From: Meiothermus sp.
GTDB lineage: Bacteria; Deinococcota; Deinococci; Deinococcales; Thermaceae
Reading direction: 5' to 3'
Length of the DNA: 64,000 nt
Assembly: GCF_026004075.1 (NCBI RefSeq)
Contig: NZ_BPIK01000001.1
Location: 283,501 to 347,500, forward strand
A program made the translations under genes and the position numbers. Below the pieces are notes generated by a model, which had not been told where the DNA came from, searched no databases, and worked only from the letters and a program-made list of their open reading frames with translations. Shown piece after piece: positions 9,613-21,410 of this stretch (the first letter of the stretch is position 1; each line of letters begins with the position of its first letter).

Positions 9613-10887
9613 ATGCCACTCAGAAACGCCTACCGCCCCCCTGGAGACTCGAGCCTGTGGGATAGTTTTTTACGCCGCCTCGAGACCACCATCCAGGTAG
9701 CCAAGATTCATCCCGCCACCATCCAGTACCTGACCCACCCCAAGCGGATGGTGGGCGTCTCGCTACCGGTGGTCATGGATGACGGAGGGGTGCGCAACTT
9801 TACGGCCTACCGGGTCATTCACAACATCGCCCGCGGGCCCGCGCTCGGGGGGGTGCGCTACCACCCCGAGGTGGGGTTAGGCCAGACCTGCGGCATGGCC
9901 GCCTGGATGACCCTGAAGTCGGCAGTGTTTGGCCTGCCTTTTGGCGGCTCGGCCGGGGGTGTGGCAGTGGAGCCCGCCAAGCTATCGAGGCGGGAGCTCG
10001 AGCGCCTTTCGCGCCGTTATGTGACCGAGCTTATCGAGCTCATCGGGCCGGACGAAGACGTACTGGCCCCCGATGTGGGCACCAACGCCACCGTGATGGC
10101 CTGGTTCCAGGACACTTTCACCATGACCCGCGGCCAGACCACTCTCAGCGCCGTGACCGGCAAGCCCACCCAGCTTGGTGGGGTGGCCGTGCGGGACGAG
10201 GGCGGCGGGCAGGGCCTGGTATACACCCTGGCCGACCTGGCCAAGGTCAGGGGCTGGCCGGTAGCCGGGGCCAGCGTGGCCATTCAGGGTTTTGGGCAGG
10301 TAGGGAGTGCGGTGGCCCGGTATGCGGTCAAGGAGGGGCTGAAGGTGGTGGCGGTCTCCACCAGCCGGGGTGGGGTGTACAACCCCGAGGGGCTGGACGT
10401 GGCGGCCCTCGAGCAACACTACGCCCAGAACGGCCATCTCGAGGGCTTCCCCGAGGCCAAATTCATCACCAACCACGAGCTGCTCACGCTCAAGGTCAAC
10501 TACCTGGTTCCCGCGGCCATCGAGGGCGTGATTCACGAGCACAATGCCCGGCAAATTGCCGCCGAGGTGGTGATCGAGGGGGCCAACGGGGCCATCACCC
10601 CCGAGGCCGAGTACCTGCTCAAGCTGCAAGGTGTTCAGGTGGTGCCCGACATCCTTGCCAACGGCGGGGGTCTGGTGCTCTCGTACCTCGAGTGGGTACA
10701 GGATCTCTCCATGCTCTTCTTCGAGGAAGCAGAGGTACAACAAAAACTCCGTGAGTTTATCCACCAGAGCTTGCAGGCGGTGCTCGAGCGGGCGAAGCCC
10801 CTCCAGGGCGACCTGCGGGCCGGTGCTTATGCCCTGGCCCTCGAGCGCATCAACGAGGCCACCCGCCTGCGGGGCGTGTATCCATAA
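9613..10887 (+). CDS. gdhA: Glutamate dehydrogenase-like regulatory subunit GdhA
   Basis: A 424-residue Glu/Leu/Phe/Val dehydrogenase homologue, first of a gdhA-gdhB pair. It keeps the Rossmann motif ([13 protein letters not shown]) but lacks two substrate/catalytic lysines found in GdhB: PAKGG is PALGG, and GGGKGG is GGSAGG. In Thermus thermophilus the equivalent GdhA is known to be a regulatory subunit that joins catalytic GdhB in a hetero-oligomer and mediates leucine activation. The residue changes here fit a non-catalytic role. A GGAGG lies upstream of the ATG. gdhB follows after 41 bases and is presumably co-transcribed. Confidence 0.9.
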   Translation: MPLRNAYRPPGDSSLWDSFLRRLETTIQVAKIHPATIQYLTHPKRMVGVSLPVVMDDGGVRNFTAYRVIHNIARGPALGGVRYHPEVGLGQTCGMAAWMTLKSAVFGLPFGGSAGGVAVEPAKLSRRELERLSRRYVTELIELIGPDEDVLAPDVGTNATVMAWFQDTFTMTRGQTTLSAVTGKPTQLGGVAVRDEGGGQGLVYTLADLAKVRGWPVAGASVAIQGFGQVGSAVARYAVKEGLKVVAVSTSRGGVYNPEGLDVAALEQHYAQNGHLEGFPEAKFITNHELLTLKVNYLVPAAIEGVIHEHNARQIAAEVVIEGANGAITPEAEYLLKLQGVQVVPDILANGGGLVLSYLEWVQDLSMLFFEEAEVQQKLREFIHQSLQAVLERAKPLQGDLRAGAYALALERINEATRLRGVYP

Positions 10888-10928
10888 AGAGTTCTTTGCC
10901 AACCACCTATCCGTTTTCGGAGGAACGC

Positions 10929-12206
<1,278 letters not shown>

Positions 12207-12266
12207 GGTCAAACCCCGGTCAGGTGTGGCGTAGGCTGAATAACCCAAGGCCCTATCCCCTTGGCG

Positions 12267-12272
12267 TATGCT
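12267..12272 (+). promoter_or_regulatory. -10 element for a leaderless acetyltransferase mRNA
   Basis: TATGCT lies exactly six bases before the GTG at 12279. The same TATGCT-N6-GTG layout occurs before apaG at 26.2 kb. No Shine-Dalgarno is visible between them, so the mRNA probably starts at or next to the GTG. No convincing -35 is seen. Confidence 0.45.
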
Positions 12273-12278
12273 AAATAT

Positions 12279-12842
12279 GTGACGCTCAGCAACACCTGGC
12301 CTCGTCATGGAAAGGTAACCCTCAAACCCTTTACCGAAGCCCTCACTGAAACCGAGTGGCGGCGGTTTTATGAATGCTTCCGTGACCCGGAAATTGCCGA
12401 GTGGAACGGGAGCCGTCCACTCAGAATGCCGTTATGGCTTTTTAAGCGGGTGGTGATGGGCGAGGTTAGCCGGGGTGATCGGGTAGGGTTTGGCATCCTG
12501 GACGAGAACGGCGAGTGGTTGGGTACCGTGGAGCTCTACGAGATGAACCACAGCGAGGCCACGCTTGGCATCCTGATAGGAGCCAAGAACCGCTGGGGCC
12601 AGGGCTATGGCACCGATGCGGTCAAGGCGGTGCTGGAGTATGCTTTCCTCACCCTTCGGCTGCAAAAGGTCAAGCTGCGCACCTACAAACACAACCTTCG
12701 GGCCCAGCGTGCCTTTGAAAAAGCAGGTTTCCGCCATATAGCGACCCCTCCTGCTCCAACACCGCGCTTTAATTTCGGCCTGGCGCCCAAGGCCGAATTT
12801 GTGCCGATGGAAATTACCAAAGAAGACTGGGAGGGTGTTTGA
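12279..12842 (+). CDS. GNAT N-acetyltransferase, RimJ/RimL-like
   Basis: A protein of about 187 residues of the GNAT superfamily. The acetyl-CoA binding loop is visible as AKNRWGQGYGTDAVKAVLEYAF, and HNLRAQRAFEKAGFR is the usual C-terminal helix of RimJ/RimL and SpeG-like members. The family acetylates protein N-termini, amino acids or small amines; the substrate here is unknown. I prefer the GTG at 12279 over the TTG at 12261 because the promoter layout suggests a leaderless start there. It is 72 bases after gdhB and may be independently transcribed. Confidence 0.85.
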   Translation: MTLSNTWPRHGKVTLKPFTEALTETEWRRFYECFRDPEIAEWNGSRPLRMPLWLFKRVVMGEVSRGDRVGFGILDENGEWLGTVELYEMNHSEATLGILIGAKNRWGQGYGTDAVKAVLEYAFLTLRLQKVKLRTYKHNLRAQRAFEKAGFRHIATPPAPTPRFNFGLAPKAEFVPMEITKEDWEGV

Positions 12843-12855
12843 GGTTGTGGCCCAC

Positions 12856-13815
12856 CTAATTCACCCGCACCAGCTCACGCTTCGCCAGGCTTTCTAGTTC
12901 GTCGCGGTAGATCGAATGCGGCAGCCCATGGAGGGCTGCGACGGCTTGCTCCACCCGGGCAGCGATGGCCTCGGTGACCTCGAGGTCGGCTCCCGAAAGC
13001 ACTGCCAGCTCCTGCAAACGGGCGATATCCCCCGGTTCAGCGGCCCGGCGCTTGAAGATGGCCCCGACCTCTTCGGGGTAGGCTTCCAGAAGCCGCAGGG
13101 TGATGAGGGTTACCTTGCCCTCGCGCACATCCCCGCCGGCGGGCTTGCCCAGCACCTCGGCTGTGCCCATCAAGTCCAGGTAGTCGTCGCGCATCTGAAA
13201 GGCCTGACCGTAGAACGAGCCAAAACGGGCCAGGGCCTCGCGCTGTGCCGGGGGCGCATCCCCCAGCACCGCAGCCCCCTCGCAGGCCACCCGCATCACC
13301 GAGGCGGTTTTGCCGTCAATAATCCGCTCGTAGTTCTCCAGCGAATAGTCGTGCAGGGCGGCCACCTGAAACTGCAACACCTCGGCCTCGGAGAGCTGCC
13401 GGGCGGTCTCGGCGAACATAGCCACCAGCTCCATATGCCCGGTCTGGGCCAACAAAGCCATCAGCCTCGAGAGCAGGTAGTCGCCCGAGAGCACCGAGAC
13501 CGCGTTGCCGTATTTGCGAAAGGCGGCCTCCTTGCCGCGCCGGGTCTCGGCGTCGTCTACGAGGTCGTCGTGCAGGAGCGAGGCCGAGTGCAAAAGCTCC
13601 ACCGCCAGGGCCAGCTCCATGGCGTTTGGCACGCCCCCCAGGGCATTGCTGGCCAAAAAAACCAGCCGGGGGCGCACCCGCTTGCCCCCCGCGGTGACCA
13701 GGTCTTCTTCGATGAGCTGGACGAACTCCACCTCCGAGCGCACCACCTCGCGCAGGCGCAGCTCAAAAGCTTCTAGCAAGATGGATAGGTCGGGGGTAAA
13801 GTCCTTGATGCTCAT
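12856..13815 (-). CDS. Polyprenyl diphosphate synthase (IspB/HepT family)
   Basis: A 319-residue trans-isoprenyl diphosphate synthase. The first Asp-rich motif is LLHDDLVDDAETRRG, and the second is QMRDDYLDLMG; GGKRVRPRL and GKTASVM are also canonical. It condenses IPP onto allylic diphosphates. A long-chain product for the menaquinone tail is likely, but a C20 product feeding carotenoids is possible; the residue upstream of the first motif that sets chain length was not modelled. A TATAAT lies seven bases before the ATG, so its mRNA should be leaderless. It lies downstream of the broken lipoprotein gene. Confidence 0.9.
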   Translation of the reverse strand: MSIKDFTPDLSILLEAFELRLREVVRSEVEFVQLIEEDLVTAGGKRVRPRLVFLASNALGGVPNAMELALAVELLHSASLLHDDLVDDAETRRGKEAAFRKYGNAVSVLSGDYLLSRLMALLAQTGHMELVAMFAETARQLSEAEVLQFQVAALHDYSLENYERIIDGKTASVMRVACEGAAVLGDAPPAQREALARFGSFYGQAFQMRDDYLDLMGTAEVLGKPAGGDVREGKVTLITLRLLEAYPEEVGAIFKRRAAEPGDIARLQELAVLSGADLEVTEAIAARVEQAVAALHGLPHSIYRDELESLAKRELVRVN

Positions 13816-13822
13816 CTAAGCG

Positions 13823-13828
13823 ATTATA
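13823..13828 (-). promoter_or_regulatory. -10 element TATAAT before the polyprenyl synthase
   Basis: On the minus strand TATAAT is followed by seven bases and the ATG at 13815. No Shine-Dalgarno is present. This gives the polyprenyl synthase its own leaderless promoter, so the IS in the upstream lipoprotein gene need not silence it. Confidence 0.6.
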
Positions 13829-14061
13829 GCTTGGAAACAGAGCAGAAAAAACCGGCCTACCCAAGCTTAAGTTGTTTACGGATTAATGAGTACTGGAGCA
13901 GGTAGCGTAATATCGCGCACGGTGCCGTTCAGGCTCTGGGCCTGGTAGCCGGTGATTTCCAGGGTGCCTGGGTTGGCGGAAAAGGTAAGCGTTTGGGCTA
14001 GTTTAGGGCAGGCATCGGCGGTGGTTGGAGGCAGGCACTCGGCTACACCAAACCCAGTTAG

Positions 14062-14914
14062 AATCTACAAACCACCTTACCCAAATCAGGCACTGCAGTT
14101 ATGTTTAGAGCATGAACCGCCGTGCTTACCCATCGGACGTCCGTGATGAGGAATGGGCTCTGGTGCTGCCCTATTTGACCCTCGCCCCGCTGGAAGCACC
14201 CCAGCGCAAGTACGACCTGCGCGAAGTGTTCAACGCCCTGCGCTGGATGGTTCGAACCGGTGCTCAGTGGGACTACCTGCCCCACGACTTCCCACCCCCC
14301 CATATCGTTCAGGCGCAAGCCTACCGCTGGATGAACCGGGGGGTCTTCGAAGACCTGGTACACGACCTGCGCATGACCCTGCGAATGCTCCAGGGCAAAG
14401 CCGCCCATCCCAGCGCTGCCATCTACGATGCTCGCACCCTACAGTCCACCCCGCAAAGTGGGGAGCGGGCCGGATACGATGGGTACAAACGACGCAAGGG
14501 AAGCAAAGTTCACCTGGCGGTAGATACCCTGGGGCATCTGCTGGCCCTGGTAGTAACGGCGGCCAGTGAACAGGAACGGGCCCAGGTGGGAGCCCTCAGT
14601 CAACAGGTGCAGGAAGTGACGGGGGAGCAGGTGGAAGTGGCCTTTGTGGATCAGGGTTACACTGGGGAGGAAGCGGCACAAGCGGCAGAGGCGGAAGGCA
14701 TCGCCCTGTGTGTGGTCAAGGTGGAAGGGGCCAAACGAGGATTCGTGCTGCTGCCGAAGCGTTGGGTGGTGGAACGTTCGTTTGCCTGGACATCCCGGTT
14801 TCGCAGGCTGGCGCGAGACTATGAGCGGCTGGCTGAGACCTTGCGAGGTTGGCACTGGTTGGCTTTTTCGATTCTGATGACAGCGAAAACTGTGGAGCTT
14901 TTACGAACAGCTAG
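14062..14914 (+). mobile_element. IS5-family-like insertion sequence, about 853 bp
   Basis: One intact transposase gene is bracketed by AGTTAG at 14056-14061 and 14913-14918. A 4-bp TTAG duplication fits the YTAR targets of IS5-type elements. I could not find convincing terminal inverted repeats, so the ends are uncertain by several bases. The element splits a lipoprotein gene on the opposite strand. If the ends are right, the transposase stop codon lies inside the right target duplication. Confidence 0.7.
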
Positions 14915-14918
14915 TTAG
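14112..14918 (+). CDS. IS5-family transposase
   Basis: A 268-residue DDE transposase. The N-terminal part [20 protein letters not shown] and [18 protein letters not shown] are the usual IS5/IS1031-type helix region. The catalytic domain has the first Asp in HLAVDTLG, the second in [12 protein letters not shown] and the Glu in [21 protein letters not shown]. The frame is full length and uninterrupted in a single ORF. The TAG stop at 14916-14918 overlaps the presumed target duplication. Confidence 0.92.
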   Translation: MNRRAYPSDVRDEEWALVLPYLTLAPLEAPQRKYDLREVFNALRWMVRTGAQWDYLPHDFPPPHIVQAQAYRWMNRGVFEDLVHDLRMTLRMLQGKAAHPSAAIYDARTLQSTPQSGERAGYDGYKRRKGSKVHLAVDTLGHLLALVVTAASEQERAQVGALSQQVQEVTGEQVEVAFVDQGYTGEEAAQAAEAEGIALCVVKVEGAKRGFVLLPKRWVVERSFAWTSRFRRLARDYERLAETLRGWHWLAFSILMTAKTVELLRTAS

Positions 14919-15137
14919 CAGGCTCTAGCTGGGCGGGCGTGCCGTTGACGTAGATGCGGGTAACGTAGGCGGACGGACTGCCGGGTATGGGCTGCACCTC
15001 AAATGAGACCTGGTAGCCACCCGCAGCGGGCCCAAACGATACCGGGTGGAAGCGCACCGTGGGAATCCCAAAGTCGGTTACAAAATTACTGCAGCCAGCC
15101 AGTGCAAAAGTCGCTATCACCAGTGCGATAAACTTTT

Positions 15138-15779
15138 TCATCCGATCATCTCCTCTCTCCATTTGGGGTTTAAGACGAAGAACGACAGCCGACTCAGTCC
15201 GGCCAGAAAATCTACGTTCTCCACCGCCACCTCTTTAGGCACTTCCAGAACTGCTGGAGCAAAGTTCAGGATACCTTTGATACCAGACTCTACCAGACGA
15301 TCGGCCACGGCTTGGGCCGAATCTGCAGGAACTGCCAAAAGGCCGAAATCTATGCGCCTTTCAGCGACGGCCCGTGGCAGGTTATCCATGCTTTCGACCT
15401 GCAAGCCCCGGAAGGTGGTGGTAACTTTGGAGGGGTCGCGGTCAAACAAGCCCTTCAGCTCGAAAATCTCGCTAAAGCCAGGGTAGTCGGCGATGGCCTG
15501 CCCCAAACGGCCCATGCCCACAATGCAGAGCCCCCAACGGCGATTCAGGCCCAGAATTTGCCGGAGTTCCCGGCGCAAAACCTGCACCGTGTAGCCCACC
15601 CCCCGCGTGCCGTAACTTCCGAAGTACGAAAGGTCTTTGCGTACCTGAAAGGCGGTAACCTGAGCTTCCTCAGCCAGTTGTTCGGAGGAGGTGCGATTGA
15701 TCCCACGGGCCTCGAGGTCTTCCAAAATCCGCAGGTAAGTGACCAGGCGAGAGATGGCCGCGCTGGGTACTTTAGCCAT
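15138..15779 (-). CDS. rex: Redox-sensing transcriptional repressor Rex
   Basis: A 213-residue Rex protein. The winged helix (about residues 1-80) includes AISRLVTYLRILEDL and SSEQLAEEAQVTAFQVRKDLSYFGSYGTRGVGY, and the NAD(H)-binding Rossmann domain starts at WGLCIVGMGRLGQAIADY. Rex senses the NADH/NAD ratio and represses fermentation and respiration genes at low NADH. It lies 25 bases after the SPOR gene and its stop overlaps the lipoprotein start (ATGA). I did not recognise a Rex operator in this window. Confidence 0.95.
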   Translation of the reverse strand: MAKVPSAAISRLVTYLRILEDLEARGINRTSSEQLAEEAQVTAFQVRKDLSYFGSYGTRGVGYTVQVLRRELRQILGLNRRWGLCIVGMGRLGQAIADYPGFSEIFELKGLFDRDPSKVTTTFRGLQVESMDNLPRAVAERRIDFGLLAVPADSAQAVADRLVESGIKGILNFAPAVLEVPKEVAVENVDFLAGLSRLSFFVLNPKWREEMIG

Positions 15780-15804
15780 AAAACACTACTCCTATTTGGT
15801 GCAT

Positions 15805-16650
15805 TTAGCGAACCTCCAGAACCTCGAGGCCTCGAGCCCGCAAATCGGCTGCCGCCGCGGCGGTATCCTCGAAGGGGCCGACCCGTACCTTAACCAGGCC
15901 ACCTTCCTCCACCAGCACCACCGGATAGCCAGCCTGCTGCACAGCTTCTATAGCTGCCTGGGCGCTTTGAGCATTGCGGAAAGCTCCAACTTGAAGGTAA
16001 CGACTAGCTCTGGGAGAGACTTCGGGGGTGGGTGCGGCAGCCGGAACCCGACCTACTTGGGGCTGATACTGACTGAGGGTGCTGGCAATGGCACGGGCCC
16101 GATCCTGGCTGTTGTAGGGGCCTACCCAGACCCGGGTAAGGTTACCAGCAGCCTCGAGGCCCACCGGGTACCCTTGCCCCCGTAACGTTGCGGCCAGGCG
16201 CTCGGCGTTTTCGCGGTTGCTAAACGAGCCCACCATTACCCGCCAACCTCCCTCGGGGTCGGCAGCTAAGCTGGGTCGCTCGGCTTTGGGTGTAGCCGTT
16301 GCTTCTGGCTGCGGGCTAGGGGTTTTCTTCTCCGCTACTTTGGGGGGAGCCGGAACGGGTTTGCTGGGTGCCACTGGAGCGGTGGGCGCTTGCGGAATGG
16401 GTAGTAGCGTAACCACGGTCTCGGGCTCTGTTTGGGGTTTGGGCTGAGACGGGGTTGGGGGGTTCGGCTGTGGAGCGGGCGGTTGAGTCTGTTGCGGCGC
16501 CAGAGGGGCAACGGTCTGTGGAGGCGTGGGGTTCCCTTGCGGTCCACTAAAGGGATTAATTCCCAGCAGAAAAAACACCACGCCTGCCATAATGGCTGCA
16601 ACCAAAAGAAAAATCAGCGCATCCAGCCAGTTTGCTCGAATCCAACCCAT
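15805..16650 (-). CDS. Membrane-anchored protein with two SPOR domains
   Basis: A 281-residue protein: one N-terminal transmembrane helix (about residues 9-29), a Pro/Gln-rich linker (about 33-125), then two SPOR domains (WRVMVGSFSNRENAERLAATL and YLQVGAFRNAQSAQAAIEAV). SPOR domains bind glycan strands stripped of stem peptides and localise proteins to division septa. The layout resembles FtsN or DedD in topology only. It follows the TPR gene after nine bases and precedes rex, so it is likely in one operon with them. A cell-envelope role is likely; a specific partner is not known. Confidence 0.88.
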   Translation of the reverse strand: MGWIRANWLDALIFLLVAAIMAGVVFFLLGINPFSGPQGNPTPPQTVAPLAPQQTQPPAPQPNPPTPSQPKPQTEPETVVTLLPIPQAPTAPVAPSKPVPAPPKVAEKKTPSPQPEATATPKAERPSLAADPEGGWRVMVGSFSNRENAERLAATLRGQGYPVGLEAAGNLTRVWVGPYNSQDRARAIASTLSQYQPQVGRVPAAAPTPEVSPRASRYLQVGAFRNAQSAQAAIEAVQQAGYPVVLVEEGGLVKVRVGPFEDTAAAAADLRARGLEVLEVR

Positions 16651-16659
16651 GCCACCAAT

Positions 16660-18102
16660 CTACCGCAATAAGTCTCGAGCTGGGGCATAGCCCAGATCGG
16701 CGGAGCGTTGCCAGGCCCGCCGGGCCTCGGCCACCCGGCCCAGGGAGCGCAGGGTGAGGCCCAGGTTGTACCAGGCCACCGCATTGCGACCATCCAGGGC
16801 TACAGCCTGCGAAAGTACCCGCTCGGCATCGGAGTATTTGCCAGCAGAGTAGAGGGCTGCGCCTAGGTTGGCAGCCGTAGAGGCGCTGGGGGCCAGGGCC
16901 TGGGCCTTCTCCAGCGATTCGGCGGCGGCGGCATAGTCCTTCAGGTTGAACTGCGAGACCCCCAGGAGGAACCAGGCTTCGGCGTTGTCGGGTTTTTGCT
17001 GGACTACCTGCGAGAGCATCTCGACGGCCTCGTTGTAGCGACGGAGGGCATACGAAGACTTGCCCTGCAGGAACAGGGCCTCGAGCCTATCGGCGCCCTG
17101 GCTGGCCCTGGCGGCCATTGCGGCAAAGCGACCTGCCTCGGCAGCCTGACCTAAGCGGTCGTGGGCGGTGGCCAGACCCAGCAGCACCTTGGGCTCGTCG
17201 GGGTTCTGAGCGTAGGCGTTCTGAAAGGCCTCCAAAGCGCCCCTGGCGTTGCCATCGCGCAGACGGGCTACGCCCAGGTTGTAGTGGGCCGCCCACAGCT
17301 TGGGGTCAAGGCGGACGGCTTCTTGCAGGGTGGCCTGCTGTTCGCGGCCCTGCTGCAGGGTGGATTTCTTGAGCAGCAACTGCGCCCGCGCAGCGTTGTC
17401 TTTGGCGGCTTCCAGCCCCCGGTCAATCTCGCGCAGGGCCCGCAGGGGCAGCCCCTGGGCAATGTAGATATCGGCAATTTGCGAGACGGCCTGAACGTTG
17501 GCGGGGTCGTTGGCCAGAATTTGATACAGCACCGGCAGGGCCTCGAGCGGCTTGTTGGCCTTGACCAGGCTATCGGCCAGCAACGAGGTGAGCTCGGCGT
17601 CGCCGGGTGCTTTTTCCAGGCCTTTACGGGCGGCAGCGGCGGCGGCCTCGTGCTGCCCCTGGGTGCGCAGGGCCTTAACCTGGCCCAGATAGGCCGGTTT
17701 AAGGTCATTGGCGCCCAGACCGGCCTTCTCGCCTACCTCAATTGCTTTGGCGAACACCTGGGCAGCCTCGCCGGCCTGGCCCTGGCGGTCGCGTACCACC
17801 CCCAGGTTGAACCAGCCCTCGAAGCGGTTGGGGTCAAGAACGGTGAGCTGGGTAAACTCGAAAGCTGCCCCCCGCAGGTCACCCAGGCGGTATAGGGCCA
17901 GCCCCAGCCCAAAATGCGCGCTGTAGTTGGAGAAATCGCGGGCAATTACGGCTTCAAAGCCCTGCACGGCCTCGTTGAGGCGCCCGGCCTCGAGGGCGGC
18001 CTGGGCCTGTTGCAGGGTCTGTGCTACCGCGGGTGCAGGCTGGCTTTGCTGCGCCCAGCCCAGCGTGAGAAATAGAAGCGCCGCGTACAAAAGTTGTTTC
18101 AT
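16660..18102 (-). CDS. Secreted or periplasmic TPR-repeat protein
   Basis: A 480-residue protein with an N-terminal signal peptide (MKQLLYAALLFLTLGWAQQ) and TPR repeats over nearly the whole mature part, with recurrent patterns such as AHFGLGLALYRLGD, GWFNLGVV, AWFLLGVSQFNLKDY and AWYNLGLTLRSLG. Such proteins are scaffolds for complexes. It is the first gene of the TPR-SPOR-rex-lipoprotein run. An envelope role beside the SPOR protein is plausible, but no enzymatic domain is seen and the partner is unknown. Confidence 0.85.
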   Translation of the reverse strand: MKQLLYAALLFLTLGWAQQSQPAPAVAQTLQQAQAALEAGRLNEAVQGFEAVIARDFSNYSAHFGLGLALYRLGDLRGAAFEFTQLTVLDPNRFEGWFNLGVVRDRQGQAGEAAQVFAKAIEVGEKAGLGANDLKPAYLGQVKALRTQGQHEAAAAAARKGLEKAPGDAELTSLLADSLVKANKPLEALPVLYQILANDPANVQAVSQIADIYIAQGLPLRALREIDRGLEAAKDNAARAQLLLKKSTLQQGREQQATLQEAVRLDPKLWAAHYNLGVARLRDGNARGALEAFQNAYAQNPDEPKVLLGLATAHDRLGQAAEAGRFAAMAARASQGADRLEALFLQGKSSYALRRYNEAVEMLSQVVQQKPDNAEAWFLLGVSQFNLKDYAAAAESLEKAQALAPSASTAANLGAALYSAGKYSDAERVLSQAVALDGRNAVAWYNLGLTLRSLGRVAEARRAWQRSADLGYAPARDLLR

Positions 18103-18214
18103 AGCGTCTCCTTCAAGTTAAACCTCATCTTGCGGCCCATTGTAGCACGTGAAGAAGGGTCACAAGCGGCAAATGCACTTGTCAAGCCTTTCAATCATCC
18201 GCCCACCGGGCATC

Positions 18215-18243
18215 TTGACCAAACCGGCCCGCCCGGCTAATAT
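18215..18243 (+). promoter_or_regulatory. Promoter of the initiator tRNA gene
   Basis: TTGACC at 18215-18220 and TAATAT at 18238-18243 are separated by exactly 17 bases. The predicted start is around 18250, about 20 bases before the tRNA. The spacer is very GC-rich. Confidence 0.75.
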
Positions 18244-18270
18244 GTAAAAGCTGTCACATGCAGCCGCCGA

Positions 18271-18347
<77 letters not shown>

Positions 18348-18357
18348 AAACCTACGA

Positions 18358-18383
18358 AGCCCCCTGGCAACTGGGGGCTTTTT

Positions 18384-18385
<2 letters not shown>
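18358..18385 (+). terminator. Intrinsic terminator after tRNA-fMet
   Basis: The arms AGCCCCC and GGGGGCT flank a short loop and are followed by T7. It directly follows the tRNA. On the other strand the same hairpin has an A-rich/T-poor flank and overlaps the 3' end of the IPP isomerase gene, so it may also separate the two convergent units. Confidence 0.85.
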
Positions 18386-20364
<1,979 letters not shown>

Positions 20365-20375
<11 letters not shown>

Positions 20376-20841
20376 CCTTTTGCTGGCCCTGGTGTTTGCG
20401 CTCCTGGCCTGGGCCATGGCCCTGTGGGTCTCGGCGGAGGTGAGCCTGAGCCCGGCCCAGAACCGCCTGCAAAGCCGCATCCACCTGGGCCTCACGCTGG
20501 CCACCCAACTGCTCTACGTGCTGCTGGTGCAGAGCGTGGGCTCCTGGCGCGATGCGCTGCTGGTGATCTCGGTCATGCTGGCTTTGGCCTGGTACGCCAT
20601 GCTGGGCCTGACCAGAGCCCTGCGCCAGAACACGGCCGAGAGAAAAGGATCGCTGATGGGGCGCCTCGAGCTCTCCGGACACCGAGCCTTTGCTTTTGCT
20701 GCCCTCATCCTGATGGGCGTTGGCGCGCTTTTTGCGCTCTTTGACCCCACCCTGGCGCTTACCATCGCCCTGCCCTTGGGCGTGGCCCTGTTCTGCACCC
20801 TCTGGGTGACCTACTGGGTGCGTAATACCGTTTCCGCTTGA
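20365..20841 (+). CDS. Small integral membrane protein of unknown function
   Basis: A 158-residue protein with about four predicted transmembrane segments (about residues 4-24, 43-59, 62-85 and 108-150, the last being two helices). I recognise no family. It overlaps the dehydrogenase by eleven bases and is probably translationally coupled to it. Its stop codon lies within the first arm of a long inverted repeat. Confidence 0.7.
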
Positions 20842-20881
20842 ATCCTTCACCGTTGGACGCAGCAGAGGTGAAGGATTCAAG
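20837..20881. repeat. Inverted repeat with 15-bp arms (first of a tandem pair)
   Basis: CTTGAATCCTTCACC at 20837-20851 is exactly complementary to 20867-20881, with a 15-base loop. It begins inside the stop codon of the membrane protein gene. There is no T-run, so a simple intrinsic terminator is not obvious. Confidence 0.8.
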
Positions 20882-20902
20882 CCGACCGAAGGGAGTAGAA
20901 AA

Positions 20903-20956
20903 GCATTTCGGTAGTATCGTTTAGGCTTGCCGAAGGGAACGATACTGCCGAAATGC
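20903..20956. repeat. Inverted repeat with 19-bp arms (second of the pair)
   Basis: GCATTTCGGTAGTATCGTT at 20903-20921 pairs with 20938-20956 with a single T/C difference that still allows a G-U pair in RNA. The loop is 16 bases. It lies between two convergent genes, 22 bases after the first inverted repeat. Confidence 0.8.
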
Positions 20957-20975
20957 GTGTAAAAGAGCCTAGCCG

Positions 20976-21410
20976 CTACGAACGCCGGGTGGGGCGCAGC
21001 AAAAACAGCGCCAGCGAGATGAGCAAGAAAGCGATACCGGCCTGTAGCGGAATGGGGAAGCTGGGGATGTACTCCACGTTGCAGGGAATGGGGCCTTTAC
21101 AGACGTTGGGGGCCAGGCCGGGCACCCATAGCTCCAGAAGGTGGTAGCTGCTCCAGAACAGGCCCACCAGCGACAGGGTGAGGGCATAGGGGCGGATATG
21201 AACGTCGTTGCGCCAGGTGGCGATGCCCAGGATTAATACCAGCGGGTACATGGCGATGCGCTGGTACCAGCACAGGGTACAGGGGATAAAGTTGCGCACC
21301 TCCGAGTAGTAGAGGCTGCCCAGGGTGGCGACCAGCGCCACCAGCCAGGCGAAGGCCAGCAAGAGCGCGTTTCTGTCGAGCGGGGTGGATTGGGTCTGCA
21401 TCTGGCTCAT
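20976..21410 (-). CDS. Disulfide bond formation protein, DsbB/BdbC family
   Basis: A 144-residue, four-helix membrane protein. The first redox pair is CTLC in NFIPCTLCWYQRIAMYP, and the second is in NVCKGPIPCNVEY. Such proteins reoxidise a DsbA-like thiol oxidase and pass electrons to quinone. No DsbA-like partner is encoded in the window. It is the last gene of an ftsY-unknown-dsbB run, with an ATGA overlap to the gene before. Confidence 0.92.
   Translation of the reverse strand: MSQMQTQSTPLDRNALLLAFAWLVALVATLGSLYYSEVRNFIPCTLCWYQRIAMYPLVLILGIATWRNDVHIRPYALTLSLVGLFWSSYHLLELWVPGLAPNVCKGPIPCNVEYIPSFPIPLQAGIAFLLISLALFLLRPTRRS

Larger units (their letters stand above)
13876..15141 (-). pseudogene. 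Small lipoprotein gene broken by an IS5-like element
   Basis: The 5' part (15141 down to about 14915) begins MKKFIALVIATFALAGCSNF, a signal peptide with lipobox LAGC. It continues with about 55 beta-rich residues and then hits a stop inside the IS. The 3' part (about 14061 down to the TAA at 13876) is an open frame of about 60 codons including CPKLAQTLTFSANPGTLEIT and ending APVLINP. Together they would give roughly 135 residues. Removing the IS plus one TTAG shifts the frame by one base (857 bp), so either the boundary is slightly different or the gene has since decayed. Its start overlaps the rex stop (ATGA). Function unknown. Confidence 0.7.

Noticed and set aside
10896-10928. Upstream start for gdhB (11 extra residues)
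   Set aside because: The ATG at 10929 has a strong CGGAGGA at good spacing and gives the same N-terminus as Thermus GdhB.
20842-20975. Inverted repeats considered as ordinary bidirectional terminators
   Set aside because: Neither stem is followed by a T-run on either strand, so I list them as repeats rather than terminators.
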